Origin: Chlorophyllum brunneum
Taxonomy: Eukaryota; Basidiomycota; Agaricomycetes; Agaricales; Agaricaceae
Assembly (NCBI GenBank): GCA_963576785.1
Contig: OY756150.1
Coordinates: 1,860,001-1,924,000, forward strand
Direction of reading: 5' to 3'
DNA length: 64,000 nucleotides
Shown: positions 9,442 through 20,700 of the stretch, piece by piece
Numbering within the stretch: the first letter of the stretch is position 1
Layout: every line of letters starts with the position of its first letter
Notes under the pieces: model-generated
Databases searched by the model: none
Told to the model about the DNA's origin: nothing
What the model saw: only the letters and a program-made list of their open reading frames with translations
Translations under genes and position numbers: made by a program

Positions 9442-10254
9442 CATTGGGCATGTGGTGAGCCAAACTTTTGACTTTGGTGTTCTCCATGTTTATGCGCATG
9501 CCATATCAGAACATCGGCCCGATCTTCGAGTGGAAATTACCAAGTACAGAGTGGGAGTAACTCAATCTTTGAAAAATACACCAGGCAGATGAATATGTAG
9601 TGCGTTTTTCATGTCCTGTAACATTGATATACAGGAGATAAGTGAAAGATGAAGACTCATGCGAAAAGTGGGCGAAAGGTGCAACGTCGCGGTTGAATCT
9701 CTTTGAAATTATCCAAGACAAAATCGAATACGCTCCCACGTATCCTTCGACAACTTCTAGACGGCGACCCGACTCTTGCCTCGTTAATAAGCTATTGGGG
9801 TTTGTCGGCTGCACCAAATACTTTCGAATTGCATATCGGATTGGCCTAACTGTCGATTTTCTCGTTTATTCGAGACATCGAATAAGATCCGACATATCTT
9901 TCGGCGTCTTATAAACAGTGACGGACCTCTTTACTCGTTCATTCCATCTCCGAATCCAGTCAAAATAATCAGCGACCACATCTCGAATTTGCTTGGAGTA
10001 GATACTCTCACCCTATCCAGAATGTTATTGCATGTGCTGCCTAACCTCTATGAAGGACTTAATGAACTATGCGTCGATTTGAGGAGCGATGAGGACCTCG
10101 ACCGTTCACTGGAATACCTGAAGGGTTGGGCCGAAATTTTCCGGTCACTAGACCTTGGTACGACTCACCGATCGCCTCACGTCATCAACCTCTCACTGTG
10201 CCCTCCCCGACTTCGCTTAGGGTTTCTAGATCTCCGCGACCTGGGTGGCAGCTG
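9442..10254 (+). pseudogene. Degraded coding region, unknown family
   Basis: Protein-like sequence occurs in more than one frame. One stretch around 9735-9850 includes LASLISYW. Another is open from about 9810 to 10254 and includes RHIFRRL, LTLSRMLLHVLPNL and DRSLEYLKGW. The leucine-rich helical look could be an F-box or LRR-type remnant, but no diagnostic motif is present. Frame switches and stops near 9780 and 9850 suggest decay or unmodelled introns. Confidence 0.3.
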
Positions 10255-10574
10255 AGTGAGGTTCCGAGCCCCGACTGTTCTTGTTCCTTCGTCCTTCCAG
10301 ACAGGTGAGTCACGGTCATTAAAGATGGTTAAGTCGCACCCTCATTCCCCCGATGGTTGTCTCCTTGCTTCGAATGGCGTCGGGGGCGGCCTTTCTGACC
10401 ATCTCGAGTCGCTAGGTGCGCTGTGGCTCACTGGCTCTTCTGGTAAGTCGTGCTACTGGAGGCTAGCTAACTACTGTTTAGGCACCTCACTGTTTTCGAT
10501 GCAGGATTTTCCGTTTTCCTGGTCCTTCCATCTGTGGTACACCTCTGGACCCTCACCTCCACGTAGGTACTCAC

Positions 10575-10694
10575 GAAAAGCAGCAACCCATCCATATCGT
10601 CCTTCCGTCCTTGAATTAGACTCTTATCATATCGTTCCGCTTCATGGATATAGATATCCCACAATTTACTGCACGCCTCATCGTCGACAGTAGG
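10575..10694 (-). pseudogene. DUF6535-like exon
   Basis: Forty codons read KLWDIYIHEAERYDKSLI, then a DDMDGLLLF block. This matches my recollection of the N-terminal core of DUF6535, a basidiomycete family of membrane-associated proteins of unknown function: W..Y..eAe.yDk...DmDglLvF. The exon is followed by a good donor (GTGAGT, 10574 downward) and preceded by an AG acceptor at 10695-10696. The following exon with the usual membrane segment was not found, so this is probably a remnant. The frame also extends upstream into Lys/Ser-rich sequence toward 10870. Confidence 0.5.
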
Positions 10695-10957
10695 CTTGAA
10701 TATATCTGATGATCGATGAATGCTCAGGTAGAAAAACTGGAAACCGCAAAGATGCTCACGATTTGACTGCTTTTTGTCCTCAGTGGCCGGTCGCTTCTTC
10801 GTGGCACTGGTCGCTCCGGCAGCAGTACTACTGCTGTATAGTACATAACATTGACAGAGGAAACAGACAGTAGGAAAACATAAAATCCGTCGACTCGGAG
10901 TTTGCGAGGGGTCATCCACCCACCGTATTTATTTTCAGCTGTCATTGCTGTCCTCAT

Positions 10958-11029
10958 CCCCATCTATTCCTCGTCCTGGGTCAGCCCGCTATCCCCCATC
11001 TATTCCTCGTCCTGGGTCAGCCCGCTATC
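10958..11029. repeat. Tandem 36-bp direct duplication
   Basis: Two adjacent copies of a 36-bp unit begin CCCCATCTATTCCTCGTCC (10958 and 10994), apparently identical. The unit translates to a Pro/Ser/Arg-rich stretch on the plus strand, but no gene was identified around it. Confidence 0.85.
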
Positions 11030-11653
11030 CCCCATCACGTAACAGCTCCTGCATCTGGGGAGACCCGCTATTGCAGCTTCCTTCGAATACAGGAGCTGAC
11101 GACGACAACATCGCGTCGTTATTGTCTTCGGGGCTGGGTAGGGACCCACTGTCGCCGTAACAGGCAAAGTGGGGAGCGGCAGTGGTGCTCCCTGCACCCA
11201 GTGACTGGAAGATGAACCACCCTGCAAGCAGTGGCTCGTGGCGGTGGGTGTCGGCGGGTGGACACGGTGGCACGTAGGCCACATCTAAAGAAAAGAAAAG
11301 AAAAGATTTTGTTAGTAGATAAAAGAAAGGAAGGAAGAAAAATATACCCGGGGCCCAAACGCGTCAGTTGGAGCCCCATCGTTCACTCATTCCCCACATC
11401 CTCCCATCTCACCGCCCTCTCGTCTCGCTCGTCGCCCCTGCTGTGTCTTGGCGTTCTGCGGTGGTTCCTGCATTGTTTCTGGCGTAGCCATCTCCTCAGG
11501 TGTTCTCGCCCTCATCTAGGTCGCTGGGTGTGGCGGTTTCCGTCATCGAAACCGTAGTAACCTGGTGTAACGTTGAGGAGGGACATGCCCCCTCCCCGTT
11601 TGTTTCTTTTTCGTATGTTTTTTTGTTTCGTTCGTTCGGTTTTTTCTTCTTTT
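11030..11653. other. Intergenic, low-complexity segments
   Basis: The region includes an A/G-rich run (about 11286-11342) and a T-rich run (about 11598-11660). Frames here are compositional and lack domains. No gene seen. Confidence 0.5.
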
Positions 11654-12375
11654 ACTCAAACCAGGACGCAGGAGGGGGTACGCATTGAGAGCCCAGTTGA
11701 TCCATCCGGCAAGACATTGGAAGTTGCGGAGGGATCGACATTGTCGAGGATTAGCGAAAGCTCTTATCGTTTGGATTAGTTCCGAATGCAATTTTTCTGG
11801 CATGAAAATCGTCATCGCATTAGCATCAACGTCAAAGCCGATGATGTTGATGCAGGCTCCATGGATCTGCTTACGGTCTTCGTGTGGGATATGGAGATCA
11901 TCGAGCAGGGTTAGGAATTTTGCTTGCTTGGTGGGGAGTGGGCGAACAGGTCTGAGATTTGCTCAACAACCATAGCAATCCACAAGACAAGCGAGAAAAA
12001 GGAAATCCAAATCCGGCCCGCACCACGGTTGCCGAAGTTGTTGTTCCTATCAACGTGCAGTGCGTTGTCAATCCGTACAATTTGGTGTAGTTGCCACAGG
12101 AAGTGAACAGGAAGACGACGGTAGGCTTGAGAGACGTCGGATTTGAATAGAATGAGTTGAACGTTCGGTCTGCATTCCTGGCAGACCCGAATAAGTGCTG
12201 CGCCAAGTTGATGCAGAGTGTCAAGGTGGACACAGCCTTCGTCTCTTGGTATGTATGAATTTGGCAAAGAATTCCCAGCGGAGTGATCCACAATTAGCCG
12301 CAAGTCATCTGGATCCTTTTTGGGAATAACCCATAGCACCATGCATGTCATCCCTGGTACAGTCAACTCCCTCAT
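11654..12375 (-). pseudogene. DIRS-like reverse transcriptase half, broken
   Basis: Read from 12375, the frame shows WVIPKKDPDDLRLIVDHS, LFKSDVSQAYRRL, then FGNRGAG and LVLWIA. This is the order of fingers and palm in DIRS-type reverse transcriptases. Around 11930 the frame shifts and continues with LDDLHIPHEDRKQIHG, GFDVDANAM and LAGWINWALNAYPLLRPGLS. The block expected to carry the YxDD catalytic pair, between LVLWIA and the PP.KQAK segment, appears to be missing; this is judged from family memory. The conserved reading ends at PGLS (11654), the point where the other half begins at 5318. The fragment is dead. Confidence 0.7.
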
Positions 12376-12534
12376 AACCCATACCCTTCGGTCATGGCCA
12401 TGAGCTATGGGGTTTCAGGGAGTATGGGGTTCCAAGGAGTTACTAAAAATAGACTCCCAAAATTCAATAAAAATTTTCCAAGATGTATAAACTTGTATAA
12501 CCTTATCTCCTCCTTTACAGCAATGCATTGTAAA

Positions 12535-12960
12535 TTATCGAAAGGAAAAATAGTCAGTTATATGAGTAGAAGCCTGGGAACAAGACATGTCCAAGCACAT
12601 TTGCCATCCAAAAGAGCCAAGAAGAGCTTCCAACTTCTGTATGACAGAATCATTGAGGTATTCAATGTATCTGGTGATGACTGATGCTGCCTGCAGGGCC
12701 TCACAATGCATAGGACAATCTTTGATGGGGCCATCATTGTCGGCATTGTCATCTCCACCATTAATGATGCTATTTTCCTGTGCCTGCCTTGCATCAATAA
12801 TAGCCTAATAAATTTCTTCATTTATTGTCTCATTAATGACCTGAGACTCAGCTACTGGGTTGAGCAGCAATTCAATGTCCATTCTGTTACTTGCCTGGAG
12901 CACCCTGTGTTGAATAGCACAGTAACATGTAGTGGCAGAAGGATGATCTGACTTACTGAT
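12535..12960 (-). pseudogene. Probable pogo-type transposase C-terminal tail
   Basis: One minus-strand frame, with one internal TAG, encodes an acidic stretch (GGDDNADNDG), HCEALQAASVITRYIE, KLEALLGSFG and finally THITDYFSF before a stop at 12535-12537. This layout, an acidic linker, an alternating-hydrophobic helix and a terminal ITDYF-like motif, resembles the end of fungal pogo/Fot-type DDE transposases. The DDE catalytic core was not found upstream. The call rests on remembered family features only. Confidence 0.4.
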
Positions 12961-13414
12961 AGTGTGGTTAGTAAACAGTAAAGAGAACTAAGAGTTACTG
13001 AGAGAGTCAAGTAGAGCAAGTATAAATCTGAGTGGATTATCTTAAGAAATAAAGAGAATACATACTGCTTTATATACTAAATGTCTGGGTAGCAAACCCT
13101 AAGACCTATGAGTAATAATAGGCATAATCATGTTAGTAATAACACTAAAGTCCCTTGAAACACTGCAATACATCAGTAGTGTCCAGTAGCATAATTGGAG
13201 CAACAGAGTATCAGCCAGCTCATGAAATACATGAGGAAGAGGTACATAATGTGAGTCAGAGAGTGCAGCCTTGATAATGAATATTAGATGAATAATATAC
13301 TGTGGAGCTAGTCATATGGAATGCAGCTATGGTAAGTACAAATGATAACACTCCTTCTAGCTCAAAGTACGATATGAATCAAGCACCAAACTGAATAGGT
13401 AAATAATTGCGACA
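12961..13414. other. A/T-rich spacer, no gene
   Basis: This A/T-rich sequence lies downstream of the copia remnant, read on the minus strand. It could include the remnant's 3' non-coding region or LTR, but I could not pair it with a second copy. Confidence 0.4.
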
Positions 13415-14910
13415 TCATTGAAATTTAATAGTATTCAGACTTTTTGTGCAGATGTCAGCAGAGTTCTTCTCAGACTCCACATAAAATAGTTCTATTTTGT
13501 CTGTCTCAACGAGTTCATAGATGAAATGCCAGTAAATTGTGACATGTTTAGATTGATATTCAACAACCAGGTTAGAAGCCCAGAAGGTCAATCCTAGATT
13601 GTCACACATGAGATGTGGAGCAGGCTGTTTGAACCCAATTACACCAAGCAGCTGATGGATCCAAATCAGTTGACAAGATGTCTTGCACATGGCAACATAC
13701 TTGGCTTCTGTAGTTGATAGTGCTGTGGTGGCTTGTTGGCAACTCAACCAGAAAACTGGTCTGTTGGCAAACAAGACTAGATTGCTGGAAGTAGACTTAT
13801 ATGTTGCAAGACATCCTGCAAAGTCAGAATTGGAAAAGTCTTGAATGGACTTCTGTGATTGCCCATTAAAGATAAGGCAATAGCATCGCATGCTCAGAAG
13901 GTAGTGGCACAGGTATAAACTGTGCTTGTAGTACTCCTCTGAAGGACTAGCCATCTGCTGACTGAGTTTCACAACAGCATAAGTGATATCAGGTTGCAAG
14001 CCAATCATGAGGTACATCAGGGACCCAACTAGTTATTGGTACTTCTGGTGGAACTCAGGGTCAACAGTACCCTTATAGAGCAGGAAGGCACATCCTGCTA
14101 GAAGAGGCATTTGAGTTGGCCTTGCAATGACACCAAATTTAGCAAGGACCTTATCGAGATATGAAATCTGATTGACATAGATCTGCTTGTTCTTTTGGTC
14201 CTGCAAGATAGTCATGCCAAGAAACTCAGTGGTTTCTCCAAGGTCACAACATTCCCATTGTTCCATGAAGTTTTTCTCATTTGGTAATAAAAGGGGCACT
14301 TCTTGCCCATGAAGACAATATTGTCAACATAGACAAGGGTGATCATAATCAAGCCAGTCTTTGGATAGCAATTATAATATACTCCAGTATTAGATAGAGA
14401 TTGCTTGAAGTCCATAGCAAGCAGTGACTTCATCATCATGTGCTACCAAGCTAAGCCGGCTTGCTTAAGGCCATACAATGCTTTTTGTAATCTCCACACT
14501 TTATTTCATCCAAGTGTGAAACCTTCCAGTTGTTCCATAAAGATCTCTTCATCCAGATTGCCATATAAATAGGTGGTTTTTACATCAACACTTTCAATTT
14601 CCCAGTCTTCAACTGCTGCTAAAGAGAACAGGAGATGAGAAGTTTTGTAGCAGACAACTGGAGAGAAAAGCTTGTTATAGTCAAGACCTTCCTTCTGCAA
14701 GAAATCTTTAGCCACTAGTCGAGCATGGCAATGACTATCCAACTTAGTGTTAAAGACCCATCTATTTTTAACAATGTTAATACCCTTAGTAGGGTAGTCT
14801 ACTAACTTGTACATGTTGCATTTCCTGAGCACATTGAGTTCCTCAAGGCATGCCTTAAGCCATTTGTTGTACTCAGCAGGCAGCAACCTGGCAAGGTCCT
14901 GAAAAGCCAT
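13415..14910 (-). pseudogene. pol: Ty1/copia pol remnant (RT and RNase H)
   Basis: Minus-strand frames in order give the copia-type RT: NRWVFNTKLD, ARLVAKDFLQKEGLDYN, VDVKTTYLYG, ALYGLKQAG and LVYVDNIV (YVDN in place of YVDD). The connection follows (EFLGMTILQD), then RNase H with DFAGC, STTEAKYVAM and ADICTK. Stops and frame changes occur near 14500, 14030 and 14250. Integrase, protease, gag and LTRs were not found, so this is an isolated 1.5-kb fragment, A/T-rich like the surrounding elements. Confidence 0.85.
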
Positions 14911-15102
14911 TTATCACTCATTTTGTGAGGTCACCTATTCATTGTGCATCCACATATGCTACTGCAGCTATGTGTTATTTCACATGTGTTCTTCACTCTT
15001 GAAAACAGAGGAGAAAATATAATATCTGAAGTTTTATTCAGTTGTGCATAGTTATGTACATAAATGGTCTGGCTATTTATCCAGGTATCTACATCAGCTG
15101 AG

Positions 15103-15182
15103 TGTTACGACCTTAGTCTCTGACTCAGGTTGCAAGCCTTTGGATAAAGGGAAGGAAGTAGAGAAAGGAAGAAGGGATGATA
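15103..15182 (-). repeat. LTR end fragment, inverted relative to E2
   Basis: This 80-bp piece begins TGTTACGACCTTAGTCTC and is almost exactly the reverse complement of the end of the E2 5' LTR (about 15399-15478). It lies directly beside E2 and makes that LTR end palindromic. It is probably the stub of another LTR into which E2 inserted or recombined. Confidence 0.8.
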
Positions 15183-15184
15183 TA

Positions 15185-15478
15185 TGTTACGAACTATAGA
15201 TAAACTGTTCATTCCTATCTTGCGCCCGTTACCTCGTGTACCCTCCTACTTGTCTCACTTCTCGTCTCACCCCCTGTTTCACCCCTAGAGGCTATGCCTC
15301 CCATATGACTCGTTTACCCTTCTCTCCTATTATTAACCGTCACCACTAGTATATAAAGTGTAGTAATACTTGATGTATTCCTTACACTTTACCAATCGTA
15401 TCATCCCTTCTTCCTTTCTCTACTTCCTTTCCTTTATCCAAAGGCTTGCAACCTGAGTCAGAGACTAAGGTCGTAACA
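15185..15478 (+). repeat. E2 5' LTR
   Basis: The LTR is 294 bp with ends TGTTACG and CGTAACA. A TATA-like TATATAAAG lies at about 15350-15358. The sequence ACACTTTACCAA at 15384-15395, some 30 bp downstream, is the probable transcript start and is complementary to the primer site after the LTR. Confidence 0.92.
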
Positions 15479-15479
15479 T

Positions 15480-15491
15480 TTGGTAAAGTGT
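15480..15491 (+). promoter_or_regulatory. E2 self-priming primer binding site
   Basis: TTGGTAAAGTGT begins one base after the LTR end. It is a perfect 12-nt complement of ACACTTTACCAA inside the same LTR (15384-15395). This is the arrangement of self-primed Tf1/sushi-type elements, in which the 5' end of the transcript primes minus-strand synthesis instead of a tRNA. Confidence 0.75.
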
Positions 15492-15571
15492 CATTCGACT
15501 CACCTTGCAAGAGAGGTGCCAATATTCGTAGCTAGGCTTGGAATAATAGCCTCCAACCAGGACGACAGTAC

Positions 15572-16387
15572 ATGAGCAGCAGTAGCTCATCGAAGACACC
15601 GAGAAGATACAGAGCTCCGAGACCAACAGACATCCAGGGTCCACCTGTAGTAACAGGATCTAAATGATCAACAGAATCAGAAATCCCTGAAGGCCTTAAA
15701 CAGCAGAAATCTGAACACAGCGTAGATGAGAGTACAGCTCTATTTGAAACCGAATTTGACATAGAAGTCGCCAAGAACACATCCGATATAGATATCGCCG
15801 AGACCTACGAGAAAGAATCCGAAAACGCCACAGACAAGGAACTAGCCTCATTTGAAGAAGAAATCGACACAGAAGTCGCTGATGCCACAGCTAATAGAGA
15901 AATTGCTGAGACCTACGGAAACAAACATAGTGAACCAGAAACAGAACCAGAGATGACAGAAGAAGTCAACGTCCCAAAGAACCTAGCTCCAGAGCCAGGA
16001 TATTTCAATGGAGACAGAACCCAATTTGACGATTGGTGGAGAGCAATATCCTTATGGTTAATGTTCAACAAGATAGACGAAGAAGAATAGAAGATAGTAG
16101 CAATTTTAGTGAGAATGAAAGGAGGGCTAGCGGGCCCTTATGCCAACACGCAGCTGCAGGCCATCCAAAACAAGAAAACACCAGATTGGGATGACTTTAC
16201 AAAGGAAATAGAAGCCACATTTTCCTTGGGAAATAGGAAAGCCATAGCAGAAGGAGAAATCGAGATGTTCAAACAAGGAAAGAGGAACATGGCAGATTTC
16301 TTGATTGAGTTCGAGGCATTGAAAGCCCAAGTGGGGACAGACAACACCTACGCAATATTCCTCCTCAAACGCCACACCAGAGCAGAC
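15572..16387 (+). pseudogene. gag: E2 gag, 5' part
   Basis: From ATG 15572 the frame matches E1 gag, including FNGDRTQFDDWWRAIS and LAGPYANTQLQAIQNKK. TGA near 15666 replaces an arginine of E1 (GSKR) and TAG near 16088 replaces a glutamine. Both fit C-to-T change. The gene is interrupted after HTRAD by E1 insertion and continues at 22879. Confidence 0.85.
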
Positions 16388-16687
16388 TGTTACGACCTTA
16401 GTCTCTGACTCAGGTTGCAAGCCTTTGGATAAAGGAAAGGAAGTGGAGAAAGGAAGAAGGGATGATACGATTGGTAAAGTGTAAGGAATACATCAAGTAT
16501 TACTACACTTTATATACTAGTGGTAGAGGCTAATAATAAGGGAGTCGAGTAACGGAGTCATAGGAGACGAGTAGAACGAGTCAGGTAGGAGGCACAGCCT
16601 CTAGGGTGATACAGGAGATGAAACGAGTATGAGGGTACACGAGGTAATGGGCGCATGATGGGAATGAACGGTCTATGATTCGTAACA
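16388..16687 (-). repeat. E1 3' LTR
   Basis: The 300-bp LTR has TGTTACG and CGTAACA ends. It appears identical to the copy at 22579-22878, which indicates recent insertion. Confidence 0.95.
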
Positions 16688-16797
16688 ATACCTCCCTTTC
16701 AAGCTTCATGTCCTCATGATACGTATTACTGTAAAGGTCCTTGGTAAGATAGAACATATGGATTTTGTTAAAGTTTAAGAAAACCCGACGAGTGTTT

Positions 16798-17634
16798 TTA
16801 CTCGTTCATAGGTACGGCCGCTCCCAGTGCTCTGGCCAAGTCCTTCTTGTTTCCTCCAATGAGAGGTGTCTTGTCAACACGTCGTAAACCAATCCAGAGG
16901 GGTGCGTGTGGTGGTCCTTCTTTAAACAGGAAGTGGGTGTGGTTGTTGTACGTAGTGTTGTCGTTGGTGTGATTGTTTAAAAGTTTGTACACGATCTCTT
17001 TCCAATAATCGTTGTCCTTTTCTCCTTCTGATTTCAAAGTGTTATATCCTGTCGGCGGGTGGAAAGTCATGGGTGTGATGGGGGGTACTACCGTGGTGAG
17101 TATGGTTTGGAGGTGAGCGACTTCCTCTTCGATGTCGGGGTGGAGTAGCTGGTCGGCGGCGGTTCTTTCTTGCGTCTTTTGTTCGCATGTGTGGCAGATG
17201 TGGTGTTGGATGGGGAATGGGTCGTTACTAACGAGTAGTCGATTAACGATGTGGTGGGAGAGGTTGTCTGTGCTTCTGGATTCATACGTATTGAGTCGTT
17301 CGGCTAGGGCTACAAGGATACTGTGCATCCGAGCTCGTATGTTGGAGATAACGAGGAGTTGCAAGTCGTCGTTAATCTCGTACAAGTGTCTCTCCAGTTG
17401 GTCTCTCCTTCCTTCGTTGATAATGAACTGATTGAGTCTTGGAGTGGCGTCGGATAAGGTGTCCATAATTTTCGAGGCTCCTTCTTGGGTTGCTTTTACT
17501 GCTGCTCCCAGTAGTATTATGGTGTCGACTAGGGTTTCTCCTTCTACGATTTCTTCCTGGTTGGTCCTTTCTGGGACGAGTTCTTCAAATTCTGCGAGGT
17601 AGGGGTACGGGGTAAGTTGGCGTTCGGCGGGCAT
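16798..17634 (-). CDS. E1 accessory ORF after pol
   Basis: A 278-residue frame starts at ATG 17634, about 100 bp after the pol stop. It is conserved in E2 (26867-27703, with one TGA) and, more distantly, in E3 (28418-28920 plus 35728-36070). Features are an acidic N-terminus (ELVPERTNQEE), a long helical region (DQLERHLYEINDDLQLLV), a CHTC pair, a helix LLHPDIEEEVAHL, and a conserved end with FLFKEGPPHAPLWIGLRR. There is no signal peptide, membrane segment or envelope-like feature, so it does not look like an env gene. I do not recognise the family. Conservation across elements of different age suggests a role in the element's life cycle. Confidence 0.7.
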   Translation of the reverse strand: MPAERQLTPYPYLAEFEELVPERTNQEEIVEGETLVDTIILLGAAVKATQEGASKIMDTLSDATPRLNQFIINEGRRDQLERHLYEINDDLQLLVISNIRARMHSILVALAERLNTYESRSTDNLSHHIVNRLLVSNDPFPIQHHICHTCEQKTQERTAADQLLHPDIEEEVAHLQTILTTVVPPITPMTFHPPTGYNTLKSEGEKDNDYWKEIVYKLLNNHTNDNTTYNNHTHFLFKEGPPHAPLWIGLRRVDKTPLIGGNKKDLARALGAAVPMNE

Positions 17635-17735
17635 GGTGTATTGTAGAGATAGTTGGCAAAGTCAAGGGTGAAGTGAATACCACGAGTGATGCGATGAGTG
17701 TAGTGGTTACTTGAGATGCGAGGTTTGCTGTTCAT
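17544..17735 (-). CDS. E1 small ORF overlapping the pol stop (ATGA)
   Basis: The ORF of 63 codons starts at ATG 17735-17733, which overlaps the pol stop TGA (17734-17732). It includes SSNHYTHRI and FTLDFANYL. A matching ORF at the same place in E2 (26766-26972) keeps both the ATGA overlap and the core FTLDFANYL. In E3 the same reading is seen with one TGA. It overlaps the start of the accessory ORF in another frame. It may be translated by termination-reinitiation or may join the accessory ORF by frameshift. Some of the conservation could simply reflect the overlap. Confidence 0.45.
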   Translation of the reverse strand: MNSKPRISSNHYTHRITRGIHFTLDFANYLYNTPCPPNANLPRTPTSQNLKNSSQKGPTRKKS

Positions 17736-20700
17736 AATTGCTGTTTTTTACCTCCCCTTTTTATAGGTTTCGTCCTCGAAATCTTGCTTATGAATTCTTG
17801 TACTGCTTCCTTGGCGCTGTCTAAGTTTGTTTCGTCTTCCCATGTATCTTCTTCGGACGTATATCCTTTCCAGTGTATTAGGTACTGTTTTCGTTTCCCT
17901 CTCATGCGGTGTCCTCGGACTTCGTCTACTTCGTAGTGTTCTTCATCGTTAATTATCTCGGGGATCGGTGGTGGCGGAGTGCGCTGGCTGTCATACTCGG
18001 GGTTGTGATAGGGGGAAAGTAGTCTGCTGTTGAATACGTCGTGTATCGCCCATGTTTCAGGTAGCTCCAGGCGGTAGCTTGTTTCGCCTATTTTTTCTTT
18101 TACTCGGAACGGTCCGTATCTCTTGTGATCTAATTTTTTCGTTGGTCTTGTTGTCCTAATATTGTCTGCTTCCAGCCAAATTTGGTCTCCTATTTGGTAC
18201 TCGTGTTCTGGCTTTGTGCTGTTTCGCTTTTCCATCTGTATCTGGTTTTGTTGGAGCATTTTGATCGTTGCTTGGCGTATGTCCTGCAGTTCTTGTATTC
18301 TTTCCGTGATTGCTGGAGCCTTGATCTCGTTTGAGATGTCACCCTTCCATGGGTGTTGTCCGTATACTATCTGGAACGGTGAATGTCCTGTGGCACTATG
18401 TGTTTTGTCGTTATACTGGAATTCTGCCGTGCTGAGCCATTTCTTCCAGTTGTTCTGTGCGTGATTGATTACATTTCTGAGGTAGGCCTCAACCTCTTGG
18501 TTGATGCGCTCCGTTTGACCGTCTGTTTGTGGATGGTATGCCGTGGATAGGTTTCGTTGGGTGCCGGTTGCTTTGCAAAGTTCCGCCATGAATTTTGATG
18601 CGAACTGTGGGCCTCTGTCACTGATGATCCTGCGTGGTATCCCATGTTGTCTCCATATGTCGTCCCGATATATATCTCCTAGCTCCTCGGATGATAGGGT
18701 GGTGTTAACTGCTCGTAGCCTGATCATTTTGCTGAAACGATCAACGATGACAAGTATCGCGTCGTATCCCTCCGATTCTGGCAGTGGTCCTATCATGTCG
18801 ATTGATATCTCTTCCCATGGTCCAGTGGGTATTGGTAACGGATGGAGGTGTGTGGTAGGTCGTGTTCGGAGTATTTTATTTCTCTGACATGTGTCACATC
18901 CCTTGATGTATTGTTTAACATCGTTACGCATTTGTGGCCACCAATATGTCCTTTTGAGGAGTTCGATCATTCTATGTTGTCCCGGGTGTCCTACGTCCGT
19001 TTTGTCGTGGTGTTGTTGGAGTATTTCTTGGCGTAATTCGGTGTTTAGTGGTACGTATATTCTTCCTTCGAAGATGGGTAATCCATCAGTTTCCCATATC
19101 TCCTCTAGTCGTTTCTCCTTTTCTCTTAACCATTGTGTTTCTCTCCTCTGCTCCTTTCGCAGTCGGTGTTTCAGGTCTTCTTCTCCTGATATATCCCACA
19201 TTTGTCTGATTTCGGTGGTAGTGTTGTCGAATAAGTGGTCGGGTAATAGCGTGATATCTGTGTTGTCTCTGGTTGTGTCCGTTTTCGTTAGTCTTGATAA
19301 TACATCTGCTTTTGTGTTTGTTTTTCCGGGTATGTGTTTCAACGTGTAGTGATATTCCTGTAGTTCCAGTTGCCATCTCGCCTGTCGTCCTGTGAGTTGT
19401 TGCGGTTTCCTAAAGTATTCCAAGTTCTTGTGGTCCGTCCATATCTCGAATGGTTTGTCGGCGTCGAGTAGATATTGCCTCCAAGTTTTGACCGCTTCTC
19501 GGATTGCCAATAGTTCTTTGTCATAGATCTGGTAATTTCGTTCTGCCGGTGTCATTGTTCTCGAGTGGAATGCGATTGGGTGCCACTGGTTATCTTGGTC
19601 TTGTGATAATACCGCTCCTACTCCGTACCCTGATGCGTCTACCTCCACTCTATATTGTCCTTTATCTCGGGGCATCGCTAGTACTGGTTCGCTCGTGATT
19701 TTCTTCTTGATTTCTTCGAACGCTTGTTGTTGCCGTTCTGACCATGACCATTGTGCGTCTTTCTTCTTGAGTTCATGTAGTGGTGTTGCTATGTTACTGA
19801 AGTCTTGTATGAATCGTCGGTAGAAATTTGCAAAGCCGAGGAATTTTTCGACATCCTTCACGGATTTGGGTGTTGGCCATTCCCTTACTGCTTTCACCTT
19901 TTCTTCTTCCATTTTAACGCTGCCCTGTCCTACCACAAAGCCCAGTATGGGTATTTCTTTCGCGTCGAACATACATTTTGATCGTTTGAAGTATAGCTGG
20001 TGTTTGGCTGCAATGTCTAAGAACCGTGTCGTTCTTTTCTCGAGTTCCTCCTGTGTGGTTCCTGGAATGACGAAATCGTCCATGTAGTTGACAAGCGTCC
20101 CTTCATGTAATAGTTCTCGGAATATCGTGTTCATCATTCTTTGGAAGGTTGCCGGTGAATTGCTCATTCCGAAGAACATGACTGTAGGTTCAAATAATCC
20201 GTTGTTTGTTACGAACGCTGCCTTCCATTCGTCTCCTTTCCTGATTCGGACGTTGTTGTATCCCCAAATGATGTCGAGCTTATTAAACACTTTTGCGCCC
20301 TTTAGTCGGTCTAACACCTCGCTTATAAGTGGTAGTGGCGTTTTATCTTTGATGGTGTATTCATTCAGCTTCTTGTAATCTTGTACCAGGCGTTTTGTTC
20401 CGTCTTTCTTTGGTATAAAGAAGCATGGGGTGGCGTAGGGGGATTGTGATGGTCTGATACGTCCTGAGGCGAGGTTTTCGTCGAGGAATTTTTGTAGTTC
20501 CTGTTTTTCCGTTATTGTCATCGGGTAAACTTTGGACTGCAGTACCGGGGGTGCGTCTTCTGACAGATTTATCTCGTGGTCCCATACCGTATGTGCGGGT
20601 AGGTTATCGAAGTTCTTTTTGTTGAATAGATGGGTGTACTGTCGGAGGTATGGTGGTAGATCTTCATCGTCCGTCCGGTCCGCCTTTTTCTCTTCAATGT

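Noticed and set aside
10256..10693. 145-codon plus-strand frame
   Set aside because: It is antisense to the DUF6535-like exon, which has better protein character and splice sites.
11231..11557. 108-codon frame beginning MARGGGCRR
   Set aside because: It crosses an A/G-rich run and has no domain, paralogue or splice context.
16798..17634. Accessory ORF as an envelope gene
   Set aside because: No signal peptide, membrane segment or glycosylation-rich region is visible.
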